In this document: piece by piece, positions 1-9,683 of the stretch | Layout: each line of letters opens with the position of its first letter | Numbering within the stretch: position 1 is the first letter of the stretch | Assembly: GCA_963921935.1 (NCBI GenBank) | Contig: OY998180.1 | Location: 98,685,642 to 98,749,641, forward strand | Direction: 5' to 3' | Source of the DNA: Galeruca laticollis | Taxonomy: Eukaryota > Arthropoda > Insecta > Coleoptera > Chrysomelidae | Length of the DNA stretch: 64,000 nucleotides | The notes under the pieces: model-generated | The model's input: the letters and a program-made list of their open reading frames with translations, nothing else | Told to the model about the DNA's origin: nothing | Database searches by the model: none | Position numbers and translations under genes: made by a program

Positions 1-4
1 AATA

Positions 5-1728
5 TTAAATGGGACCTTATGGCAAGTGACACATCGTTTGAAAGGTATTTAAAATACCTATTCAATCATACTATTTTTTTGGATTTACGATGTTTTTGAT
101 GGCTAAAATAAATAAACACTAAAATTTGAGTTTCGCTTTTAATTAATAAGTATTTAAGAACTGGTCCTTATAATAATTGTTCAATATGTGCTCCATCTAC
201 TTCCTGGTAGTAAAACATCCTATTATCAAACTCTTGTCGGACTCGAGAAAATGTGTCAGGGGAAATTGCCCTACGTTCTTCAAAAAATTCGTTGTTTTAA
301 AACGCCAATACTGTCAGGAGCTGTAGCGTAAACTTTAGATTTAAGGTATCCCCACAGAAAAAAATTCCATTCTATTGGAACCCGTCGTCTAATCCATTTA
401 CCAGGATAGTCCTCATCTAGATAACATCTTACTGCAAAGTAATAGTGTGCAGGAGCACCATCTTGTTGGAACGGTATTTCCAAGTTACCAAATTCATCTG
501 CATTATCTTCCAGAATTTGATGAATTAACGGTTCAATTGCGTTTTGTAACATCTCGAGATATACTTCACCGGTTAAATTAGAGTTCAAAAAAGAGGCCCG
601 ACTATGTGGTATGTCAAAATACCTGCCCATACATTTACTTTGGATGGGAACTCTGTATATGTTTTTCACGAGACATATGAGGATTTATGTCATTCCAATA
701 ACTCACATTTTTTAGCATTAACATTTCCATTAAGGAAGAAAGTACTTTCGTCACTAAAACCAATTGTCCTTACATAGTCTGGCTGTTGGAGAATTTTAGT
801 GGACATATTTTCACAGAATTGCAGCTTTCGGTCGCGGTCATCATCTGAAAGTTGATGCACCATTTTTAATTTGTATGGATGAAATTTGTTTTTGGTCAAT
901 GTGTGTACCTACTGTACTATGACTGACTCCACAGGTAGACGCTACTTGGGCTGTGGAAGAAGAAGGGTTTACTACAATTTCTGCAACTATATCAATTTGT
1001 TTATTAATACCAATAATTGGTCAACCCGATCGTTTGGTATCATGAACACTACCTGTTTGTTGAAACTTTTGAAAAATAAGTCCTCGATATATGGCGATTG
1101 GGGTATCTCTCATTAAAAATATGTGTTCCGCCGCATGAAAATTATTTACACTTTCACCAATAATTAAGATAGCTGTTACTTTGTCAGCTAGAGCACGTAC
1201 CATTTTGTTTATGTAGATACTTAAACGTCTCGTTAAACAATAATTAAACTAAAAATTCATATTATCGGGGGAAATACCATAAGAGCTTTTGTGTTTTTTT
1301 CGATATAAAAGTAATAAAAACCAATATTTTATAATAAAAACTTATGTCTGACGTTTATTTTAGCGTTACTGTAAGAACTGACCTCTCGTTACCATGGAGA
1401 ATCAACATGCAGTTTATGCACTTGCATACTACCTACTAGCAGTTTATTCGATGTCAAACTGACAAAACGTATATTAAAATGCGTTGTTTTTAACAGATGA
1501 ATTAAATTGTCGCATGTAAAAACATCAATTAAAAAACTTCAACTTTTTTGACAATTAAGCATAAGCGGACTTTTCAATCTTTATTAATTAAAAGCGATAT
1601 TCAAATTTTAATGGTTATTTATTCCAACCATCAAAAACATCGTAAATACAAAAAAAATAGTATGATTGAATAGGCATTCTAAATACCTTACAAACGAGGT
1701 ATGACTTACCATAAAAGGTCCCATTTAA
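5..1728 (-). mobile_element. Tc1/mariner-like DNA transposon, complete ends, dead
   Basis: The first ~165 bases and bases ~1560-1728 are inverted repeats of each other. Both outer ends read TTAAATGGGACCTT and both contain TATTCAATCATACTATTTTT further in. A TA dinucleotide sits just outside each end (3-4 and 1729-1730), as expected for a Tc1/mariner insertion. The interior holds a broken transposase on the minus strand. TIR arms differ at scattered positions, so the copy is not recent. Confidence 0.85.
280..1203 (-). pseudogene. Broken Tc1/mariner-type transposase
   Basis: Three conserved blocks lie in different frames. 1203-1021 is an N-terminal helix-turn-helix block ending GSVHDTKRSG, which resembles the DUF4817-type DNA-binding domain of insect mariner relatives. 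899-690 carries FSDEST with the first catalytic Asp. 669-280 carries QQDGAPAHY with the second. The third Asp block (normally SPDLTPLD before FFLWGYLK) is absent: the protein passes straight from VPIEW to NFFLWGYLK, an in-frame loss of about eleven residues. Between-block frameshifts and the lost catalytic block mean no active enzyme. The two outer TIRs define its element. Family placement is by motif recognition; catalytic inactivity follows from the sequence. Confidence 0.8.
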
Positions 1729-1936
1729 TATTATTGGTTTCAGTTGAATGGTGACGTCACCGATGCCTATTACGTCACCTGTTACTACTACTAGAGAAGC
1801 TTACAATCATTTTCACGCTCCAAATTTCATCACAGTTCAAAAGAAAAGAGGGGGAGGGGACTTTTGAGAAGCACTGTATAATGTATAATACCCTGTGTAT
1901 ATGAACAAAAATTAATATTGTCAAGTAGACATATAT

Positions 1937-2432
1937 TGTAATGTTTTTCTTATTTATTTAAACAATAAACGGGTGGGATAAACTTTAAACACACGCTATA
2001 GCTACTTACGAATTTATTCAAACACTAAACTATTCACTAATACTCAATTTATATACACTTAACTATTCACTTAAATTTAATTTATATACACACAACCTTA
2101 ATTATTAATTTATATCAACACTTTACTGTTTACTATTTCGGTGTATTCTTGTTTATTTGTCGAGATCACTTTATAAACTAAACTAAACTCTCCCTGGTCG
2201 GTCCTTTATATATTAGTGCCTTTTTTACTAGATAATTCTAGATTGCGGATTACACAAAAACAATTGGCTCTCTGGCATTATCTAGATAAAACTGGTCACA
2301 AAAACAATGTCTAGATAAGATAGTCACAATCGTAAACAGTTCTAAGAAATCCCTGCGCCATAATTTTAACTTTCATACATGGCTTAGACAGAGTCGGATT
2401 CAGGGTCTACACTAGTGTGCTATTTCGTAACA
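1937..2432 (-). repeat. 3' LTR of the Ty3/gypsy provirus
   Basis: It aligns with 7706-8217 through most of its length, sharing TGTAATGTTT near the low end, AACAATAA.CGGG, blocks of TTTAAT/AATTTATAT and the terminal CGTAACA. It lacks or replaces a stretch near 2380-2410 relative to the other LTR, so the two have diverged by indels as well as substitutions. Confidence 0.85.
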
Positions 2433-3185
2433 TTACCCCCTCCTTAAATTGAAGTTCCTCCTGGAATTTTTGTATAGCCGAGACTGGATGTTTGAATCGG
2501 CAACTGACCCAATTTCTACACCTTCCGATCTTATGGAAATAACAGGGCACCGTCTTCATCGAATACTGATAACGAGGATGCAGCTGCAAATTAATATCTG
2601 GACACCGGTATCTTGGAAGATAACCTCTACCATGTTCCTGATGACTCGCCAATCCAACTGGTTACTCGCTATCTTAGGCATAGCCAGTTTCTTCACGCTG
2701 GATTCTAACACATGGTCTCGGAGGTTTCGAAGTGCTTCCCACACATCGCGGTAGGTAGATCGATCTTGAAATTCATTTTTAGTTACCACGTAGAAGACGT
2801 GCCGCGGATTATGTTTCAGTTTCAGTGTCTTGCCAGGGGCTGGAATCTGGTCTTCAAGTTTTTCTAATAGCCCGAACTTCTTTCGAAAGACGGAGGCCAG
2901 CCCTCGTGCGTTCTTGATGCGGGCGGGGATGTTGTATGCCAGTGAATAATCTTCCGGGACAGTGAACAAATCTTGTCGTTGTTCAGAAGTGACTCCATAT
3001 CTAGCTTTCCCGGTACATCCATACGCGCCCATAAATTCATCGAAGGCAGAGTGAGACATATCATGAATATGGATTACTCCTTTCTTTAAGTCATGGTCTC
3101 CTTCAAATGGCACTAGTCGATTTTGGTGATTTCGCAGGTGTTTCACCCGTGGACTCATTGATGGCAGATCGATAAGCCAATGCAA
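2407..3185 (-). pseudogene. Post-integrase region of gypsy pol: macro-like domain then CCCH zinc finger
   Basis: Two overlapping frames follow the integrase. In the first (3185-2556), residues about 65-203 resemble an OARD1-type macro domain: QDLF...YSLAYN, then ARGLASVFRKKFG, FYVVTKNEF, RSTYRDVWEALRNLRDH, KKLAMPKIA, LDW and VIFQDTGVQILIC, in the order of the fold's strands and helices. The GCGLD loop of active OARD1 relatives is not preserved. In the second frame (2652-2407) the cysteines and histidine of CYFHKIGRCRNWVSCRFKH are spaced C-x7-C-x5-C-x3-H, a CCCH finger. A one-base shift near 2570 separates them, and another near 3110 separates the macro part from integrase. Neither domain is part of a standard Ty3/gypsy pol. 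Family assignment is by eye; the CCCH spacing is read directly. Confidence 0.7.
2435..2446 (-). other. Polypurine tract of the gypsy provirus
   Basis: On the minus strand the run AAGGAGGGGGTAA lies directly upstream of the 3' LTR start TGTTACG. Position and purine content fit the plus-strand priming site of an LTR retroelement. Confidence 0.6.
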
Positions 3186-4122
3186 ATAGGGAAATATATT
3201 GGTCCCAATCTCTCTGATGGCTGGAAACTACTTTGGACAGGTATTTTCCAATAGTCCTATTCATTCTCTCGACAATTATATCCGACTGTTGATGTAATGC
3301 TGTTGTCCTGGTCTCCTTCATTCCCAACTTGTCGCAAATCTCTTGGAATAGAAGCCTTTCGAAATTTCTTCCCTGGTCGCTGTGGACTTCCAAGAGCACT
3401 CCATATCGGTTGATAAATTCTTTCACCAACACATCTGCGACAGTTGTGGCCTCTTGGTTCGGGACAGCGTAAATTTCCACCCACTTTGTGAAATAATCCA
3501 TTACAACCAGTATGTATTTGCCACCATTTTCTGTCGTCGGAAATGGTCCAACGATATCTAAAGCAATTCTTTCGAAAGGGCTTCCAACATTGTACTGTTT
3601 CATGGGTGCTTTTCTCTTGCGATGTGGTCCATTACTCGTAGCACAAGTCGTACATTTCTTACACCAGTCCTTCACATCATCGGAGCTGTCCATCCAATAA
3701 AACCTCTCACGGATTCGCTGGAGTGTTTTCTTCACTCCCAGATGACCTCTCGATGAACTGTCGTGTAACTTCTTTAGTACTTCAGCTACTCTTGTTCCCG
3801 GGATAACTAGCTGTCTCCTTATCTCAGAACCATCATCGTTTTCAAAGACTCTTTTCAACAGCCCTTCTTCCGGGACAAGGGAGTCCCACTGAGCCCAATA
3901 CGCCTTGAGTTCCGGTGAAAATCTTGACACTTCTTGCCAGGTAAGTCGCCGATTTTCTTCCTTCCATTGCCGGATCATCTTCAGGTGAGGATCATTCTCC
4001 TGATCTTCTCTGATCCTGGTGGGTGACCATTCTTCATTGACTACAGTAGTTCTTGAAACTGCAGCTTCCCTAGATTCCGCCTTGTTGCAGTGGGCACGGC
4101 CGTCTGGACAGGGAGTCGGCAT
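3103..4122 (-). pseudogene. Gypsy integrase segment of pol
   Basis: Retroviral-type integrase core. The HHCC zinc-binding module is visible as HDSSSRGHLG with CKKCTTC downstream. The DDE triad is present: LDIVGPF, HSDQGRNF and QQSDIIVERMNRT. Integration of the element cDNA is its known role. It lies in a different frame from the RT/RNase H segment; the overlap at 4122-4070 repeats the same DNA as SLSRRPC in one frame and MPTPCPDG in the other, so a single-base indel near 4110 most likely broke a continuous pol. It ends soon after GETPAK, so the usual integrase C-terminal domain is shortened or missing before the macro-like region begins. Confidence 0.85.
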
Positions 4123-5821
4123 TTCGGTGACTCACACCAGCTCGAAGTTCGATGTTGAAATCGTACTCTTGAAGTCGTTCAATCCATCTAGCAATCTGGC
4201 CCTCGGTATTATTGAACTGCATCAACCACTTGAGTGCTGCATGATCAGTCCGGATTAAAAACTTCCTACCATAGAGATACTGGTAAAAGTGTTCCACGGA
4301 CTTCACTACTGCCAAAAGTTCTCTTCTTGTGACGCAGTAGTTTAGTTCTGGTTTGGAGAGGACTTTACTGAAATATCCCAGCGCTTTTTCTTGCCCTCCT
4401 TGGATCTGTGAGAGCACTCCACCAATTCCTACGTTGCTTGCGTCATTGTCAAGAATAAAGTCTCTCTCTGGTAATGGATATCCTAATATCGGCGCCGATG
4501 TTAAATGCCTCTTCAAGGTTTCAAAAGCCGTTTGACAGTCTTCGTCACATTGGAAAGCTCTTGCTTCTTCTGTAAGTCGAGTTAGAGGCTTAGCAATATC
4601 TCCAAACTTCCTGATAAAGCTTCTATAATATGTGCAAAGTCCAAGGAAACTCCTAATTTGATGTTTGTCGATTGTTTGCGGCCATTGCTGAATGGAAGCA
4701 ATTTTCTCTGGATCCACCGCCACTCCTTCATTGCTCACTATATGACCTAGATAGTTGACTCGGTTTTGGAACAACTGACATATCTTCGGGTTTAACATGA
4801 GCTGGGCAGCTTGGAGTCGTTTGAATACATCTTCCACATTCTTCAGGTGTTCGTCAAATGTCTTTCCCAGTACTACGATGTCGTCCAAATAGACCAGGCA
4901 TGTCTTCCAAGACAACCCTCTCAAGACATTTTCCATGAGTCTTTCAAATGTCGCAGGCGCATTACAGAGCCCGAATGGCATGACGTTGAATTGCCATAAT
5001 CCAGATCCGGTGGTAAAATAAGCAGTCTTTTCTTTGTCTTCTGGGTCCATTTCCACTTGCCAATAGCCAGACTTCAGGTTTAAGGCGGAAAACAGTTTGC
5101 TGCCGGCCAAAGTGTCTAGCGTATCGTCAATTCGAGGTAGAGGATAGCTGTCTTTCTTCGCCATGTTGTTAAGCTGACGATAATCCAAGCAGAATCTCGT
5201 AGTTCCATCCTTTTTCTTGACGAGCACTACTGGAGATACCCATGGACTAGTAGATGGTTCTATTACCTTTTCTTCTGCCATCTCTCGAATTATTCTTTCA
5301 GCTTCCTCTCTCTTCGCTCGTGGAAGTCTTCGAGCTGATTGTCTAATTGGCTTAGCATTACCAGTATCGATTTTGTGTTTGACGGCTGATGTTCTGCCAG
5401 TCTTTCCTCTTTTTGGTACGAATAAGTCTCGATACTGCAAGAGAAATTCTCTCATTCTCTTTTTTTCAGCTCGATCCAAATATTGACCAGCTACTGATAA
5501 CATTTGTTCGAATCGGGCATTAGAATTGTCAGTGGTCGTTGTTTGACGAACTATAGACGTCACTGGTACGCAGGATCCAATCTTGGTTTCCTTCTTGATG
5601 GTAATTGGGTAATCGTTCACGTTTATCACACGTACTGGGATCTCTTTCGCCGACGTGACCAATCCTTTTCCAATTAGTACTCCTTTGCCAACTTCTTCGT
5701 CGTGGTTCCTTGGCTCCATCATAACCGGCGTACCTTCCTCCATGATTCCCTGTAGTCGTGCTACTATCATGGTTTCGCTTCGTGCAGGTAGAACGGTATC
5801 TTCCTGTACAGCTGCCAACAC
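4070..5821 (-). pseudogene. Gypsy reverse transcriptase and RNase H segment of pol
   Basis: Reverse transcriptase: VLVKKKDGTTRFCLDYRQLN, then FSALNLKSGYWQ, PFGLCNAPATFERLM and VYLDDIVV. RNase H follows with DNDASNVGIGG, RRELLAV and RTDHAALKWL, then the linker NADSLSRRPC. The RT block normally reads F-S-x-L-D-L; here the first catalytic aspartate is asparagine (ALNL), so the polymerase would be inactive even though the frame is open for 583 codons. Protease lies immediately upstream (6283-5834) and integrase immediately downstream. The long open frame beside a lost catalytic residue suggests decay since insertion or mobilisation in trans. Confidence 0.9.
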
Positions 5822-5833
5822 CGCGCTGCCTTC

Positions 5834-6283
5834 TTATGGATGAAGAAATACCTCCTCGGAACCCACTTTAATGGTTCTGTTTCTAAAGTCTAATTGGAAG
5901 CCATGTACATTCATTACGTCCATTCCCAGAATCACGTCTTCTTCAATGTCAGCTACGATTACCGTATGCGTGAACTTTTCTGCGCCAATTCCCAATTGGA
6001 TTTGTGTCTCACCGTGAACGTTGGCACTCTCACCTGTGGCGGTCCGCAGTCGCAGTTTCGTTGGTAAAATCTTCTTGGAGTTTATTATTTCTGGTCGTAT
6101 GATAGTTCTAGTTGCTCCAGTGTCTACCAGCAGAGTATATATTTTGCCATTCACCTCTCCATCTACATATACACTGTCGTTGCGACATCTGAGAGAAGCT
6201 ATCAGTGGTCGTTCTGCTGCGAGGTACCGTTGACTCAACGTTATACAATTTTTCGGGGACCGTAACGTGTCGCGACAGTTCAC
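5834..6283 (-). pseudogene. Gypsy aspartic protease segment
   Basis: Retropepsin-like domain with the catalytic LVDTGATRTIIR intact, followed by VIVADIEEDVILGMDVM, which matches the flap and the conserved ILGMD block. It would process the Gag-Pol polyprotein. The first ~24 codons of the open frame derive from an inserted MITE (6208-6369), so the native start of this region is lost; the element sequence resumes at PLIASLRCRN. A short gap with frame change separates it from the RT segment starting at 5821. Confidence 0.85.
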
Positions 6284-6369
6284 AGATACAAGGTTTCAAC
6301 CGAACTGTCGCGAAAACGTTACGGTCCCCGAAAAACCGTTGAGTCAACAGTACCTCGCAGCAAAACGAC
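6208..6369. mobile_element. MITE copy 1, inserted between gag and protease
   Basis: A 162-bp inverted-repeat element. Its ends read GTCGTTCTGCTGCGAGGTAC on the plus strand and GTCGTTTTGCTGCGAGGTAC on the minus strand, followed on both sides by GTTGACTCAACG and CGGGGACCGTAACG. No coding capacity. The Gag stop codon falls at its edge (6371-6369). A second member of the family lies at 31184-31336. Exact target duplication is not clear for this copy. Confidence 0.8.
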
Positions 6370-7661
6370 TAGTATGAGAGGGTCTTTGAAACGGTCATGG
6401 GTCGGTGCTGCCCCCTCGTAGCCGACCCGTTCTTGTTTTCCTGTGACTGGGGTTCTTGGTTTGCAGGAGTCTTGGGGCGCATACATGAACTACGTACATG
6501 CCCTAGCTCGCCACAATTCCAGCATCTGATCTTTCTTGGCTTCTTGTCCATCATACTTTTTATTAAACTGACGAACTGGTCAAATCTGTATTCGTCACCT
6601 TCTTCTTGGATGGTCCTAATTTTGTTATATCCTGAAGCCTTCGTTGCTGCTTCATATTCAAGAGCAGCTGTCAATGCGTCAACTAATGTTTTGGGATGGG
6701 CTAAGCGCAGCGTCCTGTGCATATCGGGATCACGTAAGCCATCAATAAAGGCCCGGATGCCCAGACATTCCAACATGTTGTCTGGTGCTGACGGATAAGC
6801 AAATCGAACTAGTCGGGCAATATCCACTTCATATTCTTGAAGTGCTTCGTCACGTTTCTGCCTTCGGTTCTTCAGCTGGGATTGGTACAAATGTTCTAGA
6901 TGTTCGTGACCGTATCGCATGTCCAACCTCTTATTCAGCAGCACGAATTCATCCGTTTCTTCAAGCGGTATCGTATGAAGTACATGTAAGGCATCTCCCC
7001 GAAGCGCTATAGTTAGGTTTACTGCTTTCTCCTCATCGGACCAATTATTCACTCTAGCGGCTGCTTCAAACTGTTTCACATAATTGGTCCAAGACATTTT
7101 TCCATCGAACGTTGGGGCCTTGACTCGGGTAAAACTGCCAATGTCTTCTAACTTAGGGTGTGTTTCTGTCTTGCAAGGTTTTGTTTTCTGGGTCTTCTTT
7201 TCTTCTGCTGGCGTGCCTTGTGTTCTTAAATCTGCCATATTTCTCTCTAACTCCTTAACTTTCTCGTCTATCGTTGTTATCTTCTCCTCAATATCCAATT
7301 TTAGGGACGAAATTATATTTTCGACGTCAGCAGAGATGTCATTTTTCAATGATAAGTTATCGGCAGAAATGTCATTCTTCATAGTGGAAATCTTCTCGTC
7401 CATGGCAGAAAAATCGTTCTTTATTGTTAAAATCTTCTCGTCCATATTAGCAGAAATCTTCTCTCCCATGGCAGAAATTGTCGAGATTAAGGTGGAAGCC
7501 CCGTCATTGTATAAAAATGTTTCTGGATCCAAGCCGTCACTTACCAGTGCCACTTTGAGTCTTTCTACTAACTCACTCTTCTTACCGGACGTTTCCAACT
7601 CGCGATTTTCCAATTCTGCCTTTAGCTCTGTCACTTTCAGGTCAATAAGTCTCTTGGTCAT
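6369..7661 (-). CDS. Gypsy Gag with N-terminal SAP domain and zinc knuckle
   Basis: A 430-residue Gag, open from ATG to a stop created at the MITE junction. Residues about 5-42 have the helix-extended loop-helix pattern of a SAP DNA-binding domain (LKVTELKAELENRELETSGK, then KSELVERL). Residues about 60-150 are predicted coiled coil from the heptad-like repeats of ISAMDEKI and ISADNLSL. Residues about 180-340 are a retrotransposon Gag capsid region (FDGKMSWTNYVKQFEAAARV). A CCHC knuckle, CWNCGELGHVRSSC, occupies residues 380-393. Gag forms the particle and binds the RNA. A SAP module in Gag is uncommon in textbook Ty3/gypsy but does fit the sequence. Confidence 0.85.
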   Translation of the reverse strand: MTKRLIDLKVTELKAELENRELETSGKKSELVERLKVALVSDGLDPETFLYNDGASTLISTISAMGEKISANMDEKILTIKNDFSAMDEKISTMKNDISADNLSLKNDISADVENIISSLKLDIEEKITTIDEKVKELERNMADLRTQGTPAEEKKTQKTKPCKTETHPKLEDIGSFTRVKAPTFDGKMSWTNYVKQFEAAARVNNWSDEEKAVNLTIALRGDALHVLHTIPLEETDEFVLLNKRLDMRYGHEHLEHLYQSQLKNRRQKRDEALQEYEVDIARLVRFAYPSAPDNMLECLGIRAFIDGLRDPDMHRTLRLAHPKTLVDALTAALEYEAATKASGYNKIRTIQEEGDEYRFDQFVSLIKSMMDKKPRKIRCWNCGELGHVRSSCMRPKTPANQEPQSQENKNGSATRGQHRPMTVSKTLSY

Positions 7662-7686
7662 GTTTACGTAGATATTTATTTATATT

Positions 7687-7704
7687 ATCCCACTTCTGAC
7701 ACCA
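7687..7704 (-). other. Primer-binding site, probably tRNA-Leu
   Basis: Directly inside the 5' LTR the plus strand reads ATCCCACTTCTGACACCA, which ends in CCA and matches my recollection of the 3' end of an insect tRNA-Leu. One base separates it from the LTR. Confidence 0.7.
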
Positions 7705-7705
7705 A

Positions 7706-8217
7706 TGTAATGTTTGTTGTTATTTATTTAAACAATAATAAACGGGGGTGGGATAAATTTTAAACACACGATATGGCTACTTACTAATTTATTTAAACAC
7801 TAACTCACTAACACTTAATTTATATGTACTTAACTAATCACTTAAATTTAATTTATATGCACACAAACTTAATTATTAATTTATATCAACACTTTTATAT
7901 TCACTTATTTACTGTTTATTTGTCAAGATCACTTTATCAACTGCCCCGGTCCGCTGATCGGTCCTTTTTATATACTAGTTTCTTTTTTACTAGAGAATTC
8001 TGGACTGCGGCTTACACAAAACAAATGCCTTTCGCGATATTTCTCGATTGCCGACTCAATCTTTAAAAGACCTTCCGAGAACATGTCTATGAAAACTGTC
8101 ACAATAAATCCCAATAGACCTTCTCAGAATTCGGCGCGCTCGCCATTTTTTTAACTCCGTCAACATAAGGTTACAGGACCGTACTTAGTATCTGCTTCGG
8201 TGTGCGAGTTCGTAACA
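7706..8217 (-). repeat. 5' LTR of the Ty3/gypsy provirus
   Basis: It is bounded by TGTAATG at the low end and CGTAACA at the high end and aligns with 1937-2432. TATA-like TTTTTATATACT lies within at 7966-7977, a possible promoter element on either strand. Confidence 0.85.
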
Positions 8218-9325
8218 ATATTTTCAAGCCGATGTTTTTACAACATCGATAGTGCATATTCGAGGTATCATTTGATGTCGACATCGATGTTTTCAAAATT
8301 TTGCGCATCCCTAGTCTACACTAGTGTGCTATTTCGTAGCAATATGTTATAATTTATCATCGGCATCTCCATATAATCGTCATCATATTGATTGTTCATT
8401 TTCAGTTGCAATAGATCTTTTTTCAGATCATATTTTGTGAAAAGTACAATTCCCAGTCTCTACTGCAAAATTTTTTGTAAACAATTGTCTAAGGCTAAGG
8501 AAATTTTTAAATTGCATACAATTAGGATTATTGTTTGATCCACCTCTGGCACTAATGCAACTGAAAAATAATTCCAGATGGTCCTGTGACGTTTTATAAG
8601 TCAATCTATATTTTAAAGGATTTTCTTCCCTATAAAATATTTACACTAATTTTTTAAACAAAATCATGTGTATTATTACTTATTTTAATAACTTATAAGC
8701 AAGTGAACATGAAATGATTGTAAAGCATGGCATGGTGTTCTTGACGTAACAGAGTAGAAGTCTCAAGCCCGCAGGCTCGTTTTCAGTTGGAAAGCAGGCA
8801 CTCTAGTAACTTTTGTATAACTCGATGTTACAGGCTTGCAGAAAAGAGACAGGTATTGGCCGCAGTCAGTTTGCCTCTTTCTAGAAAGTGACCACTTTTG
8901 TCAGGATAATGGTTACATTCATTTTATATCTCTATGCACTTGCCCAATACTTTTCCAAGTTGTCACTTCTAGGTTTGGTTCTTCTTGGATAATAATATGT
9001 ATTATAGTCAACTCTGTTTATTATGATGAGTCGCTGAACTAGCAACAGAGGCCAGTATGGATTTGAACATGTAAATATTCAAAACAATGTCAGCAAAATT
9101 GCCCCTTTTACTGACATCTCTATGCCTTTTGATTTAACTTCCAAATATTTGCTGATACCCCATTCTGATTTGACATTATTTTCATTTTAATGCCTTCATA
9201 TTTCTAAATATAAACATATTAAATGTGAATGATTTTGGTTAAATAAAACAGGTTCAATAAGTATAGTATAGTGTATATTTTAATAAAGATTAAAGATGCA
9301 CAATCAATTTTCCACAATATATACT
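8218..9325. other. Intergenic stretch with an LTR tail fragment
   Basis: No gene seen. At about 8311-8341 the sequence TCTACACTAGTGTGCTATTT followed by CGTAGCA repeats the terminal 30 bases of the 3' LTR (2404-2432), again followed by ATAT. The rest (8345-9325) is AT-rich without recognisable coding sequence. It includes the 3' flank of the SREK1-like gene. Confidence 0.6.
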
Positions 9326-9683
9326 TTAAGGTGAATTAGATATATCCATGTTATCGGACTTCTCCGGAGACCCTTTTTCTGCGGATTGATCAATTTCCTT
9401 GTCCTTTGGCTTCTCTTTATCTGTATCAAAACCTTTTTCTTCTTCGTCATAATTCCTTGGTACTTTTGAATGTGATCCAGTTGATCGACTAGACTGAGAT
9501 CTTGATCTAGATTTCCTCTCTTTGTCCCTAGATCTTGACCTTCTATCCCTGTCCCTTCGATCTCTATCTCTTTTATCAGTTTTCTTATCACGTTTCCTAT
9601 CTCTATCTCTACTTCTGGTTCTGCTTCTTCTTCTACTACCTCTTGGTGATGGTGATCGTCTTCTGCTTCCTCTAGATCTTGAC
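9326..9683 (-). CDS. SREK1: SREK1-like, terminal coding exon
   Basis: The acceptor is ATTTAACTTGTAG. Translated in the phase left by exon 2 it gives SRSRGSRRRSPSPRG, then RDRDRRDRDRRSRSRDKE, then NYDEEEKGFDTDKEK and a TAA stop at 9328-9326. The NYDEEEKGFD tail is what identifies the gene as SREK1 rather than any SR protein. The longest open frame here is a different, non-coding frame. Confidence 0.85.

Larger units (their letters stand above)
1937..8217 (-). mobile_element. Ty3/gypsy LTR retrotransposon with macro/CCCH extension
   Basis: A provirus in minus orientation: 5' LTR 8217-7706, PBS, gag, protease, RT/RNase H, integrase, a macro-like domain, a CCCH finger, a purine tract and the 3' LTR 2432-1937. 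LTR ends are TGTTACGAA...CATTACA. The same four bases ATAT flank the provirus on both sides (1933-1936 and 8218-8221), a plausible target-site duplication. The two LTRs are clearly diverged (496 and 512 bp), reading frames shift between integrase and its neighbours, and a MITE has entered between gag and protease, so this is an old, inactive copy. The domain order PR-RT-RH-IN is that of Ty3/gypsy. Confidence 0.92.

Noticed and set aside
8836..9042. 68-codon plus frame
   Set aside because: Composition and lack of motifs suggest a chance frame between the provirus and SREK1.
9304..9591. 95-codon minus frame
   Set aside because: It is a shadow of the true SREK1 last exon, which reads in another frame fixed by splice phase.
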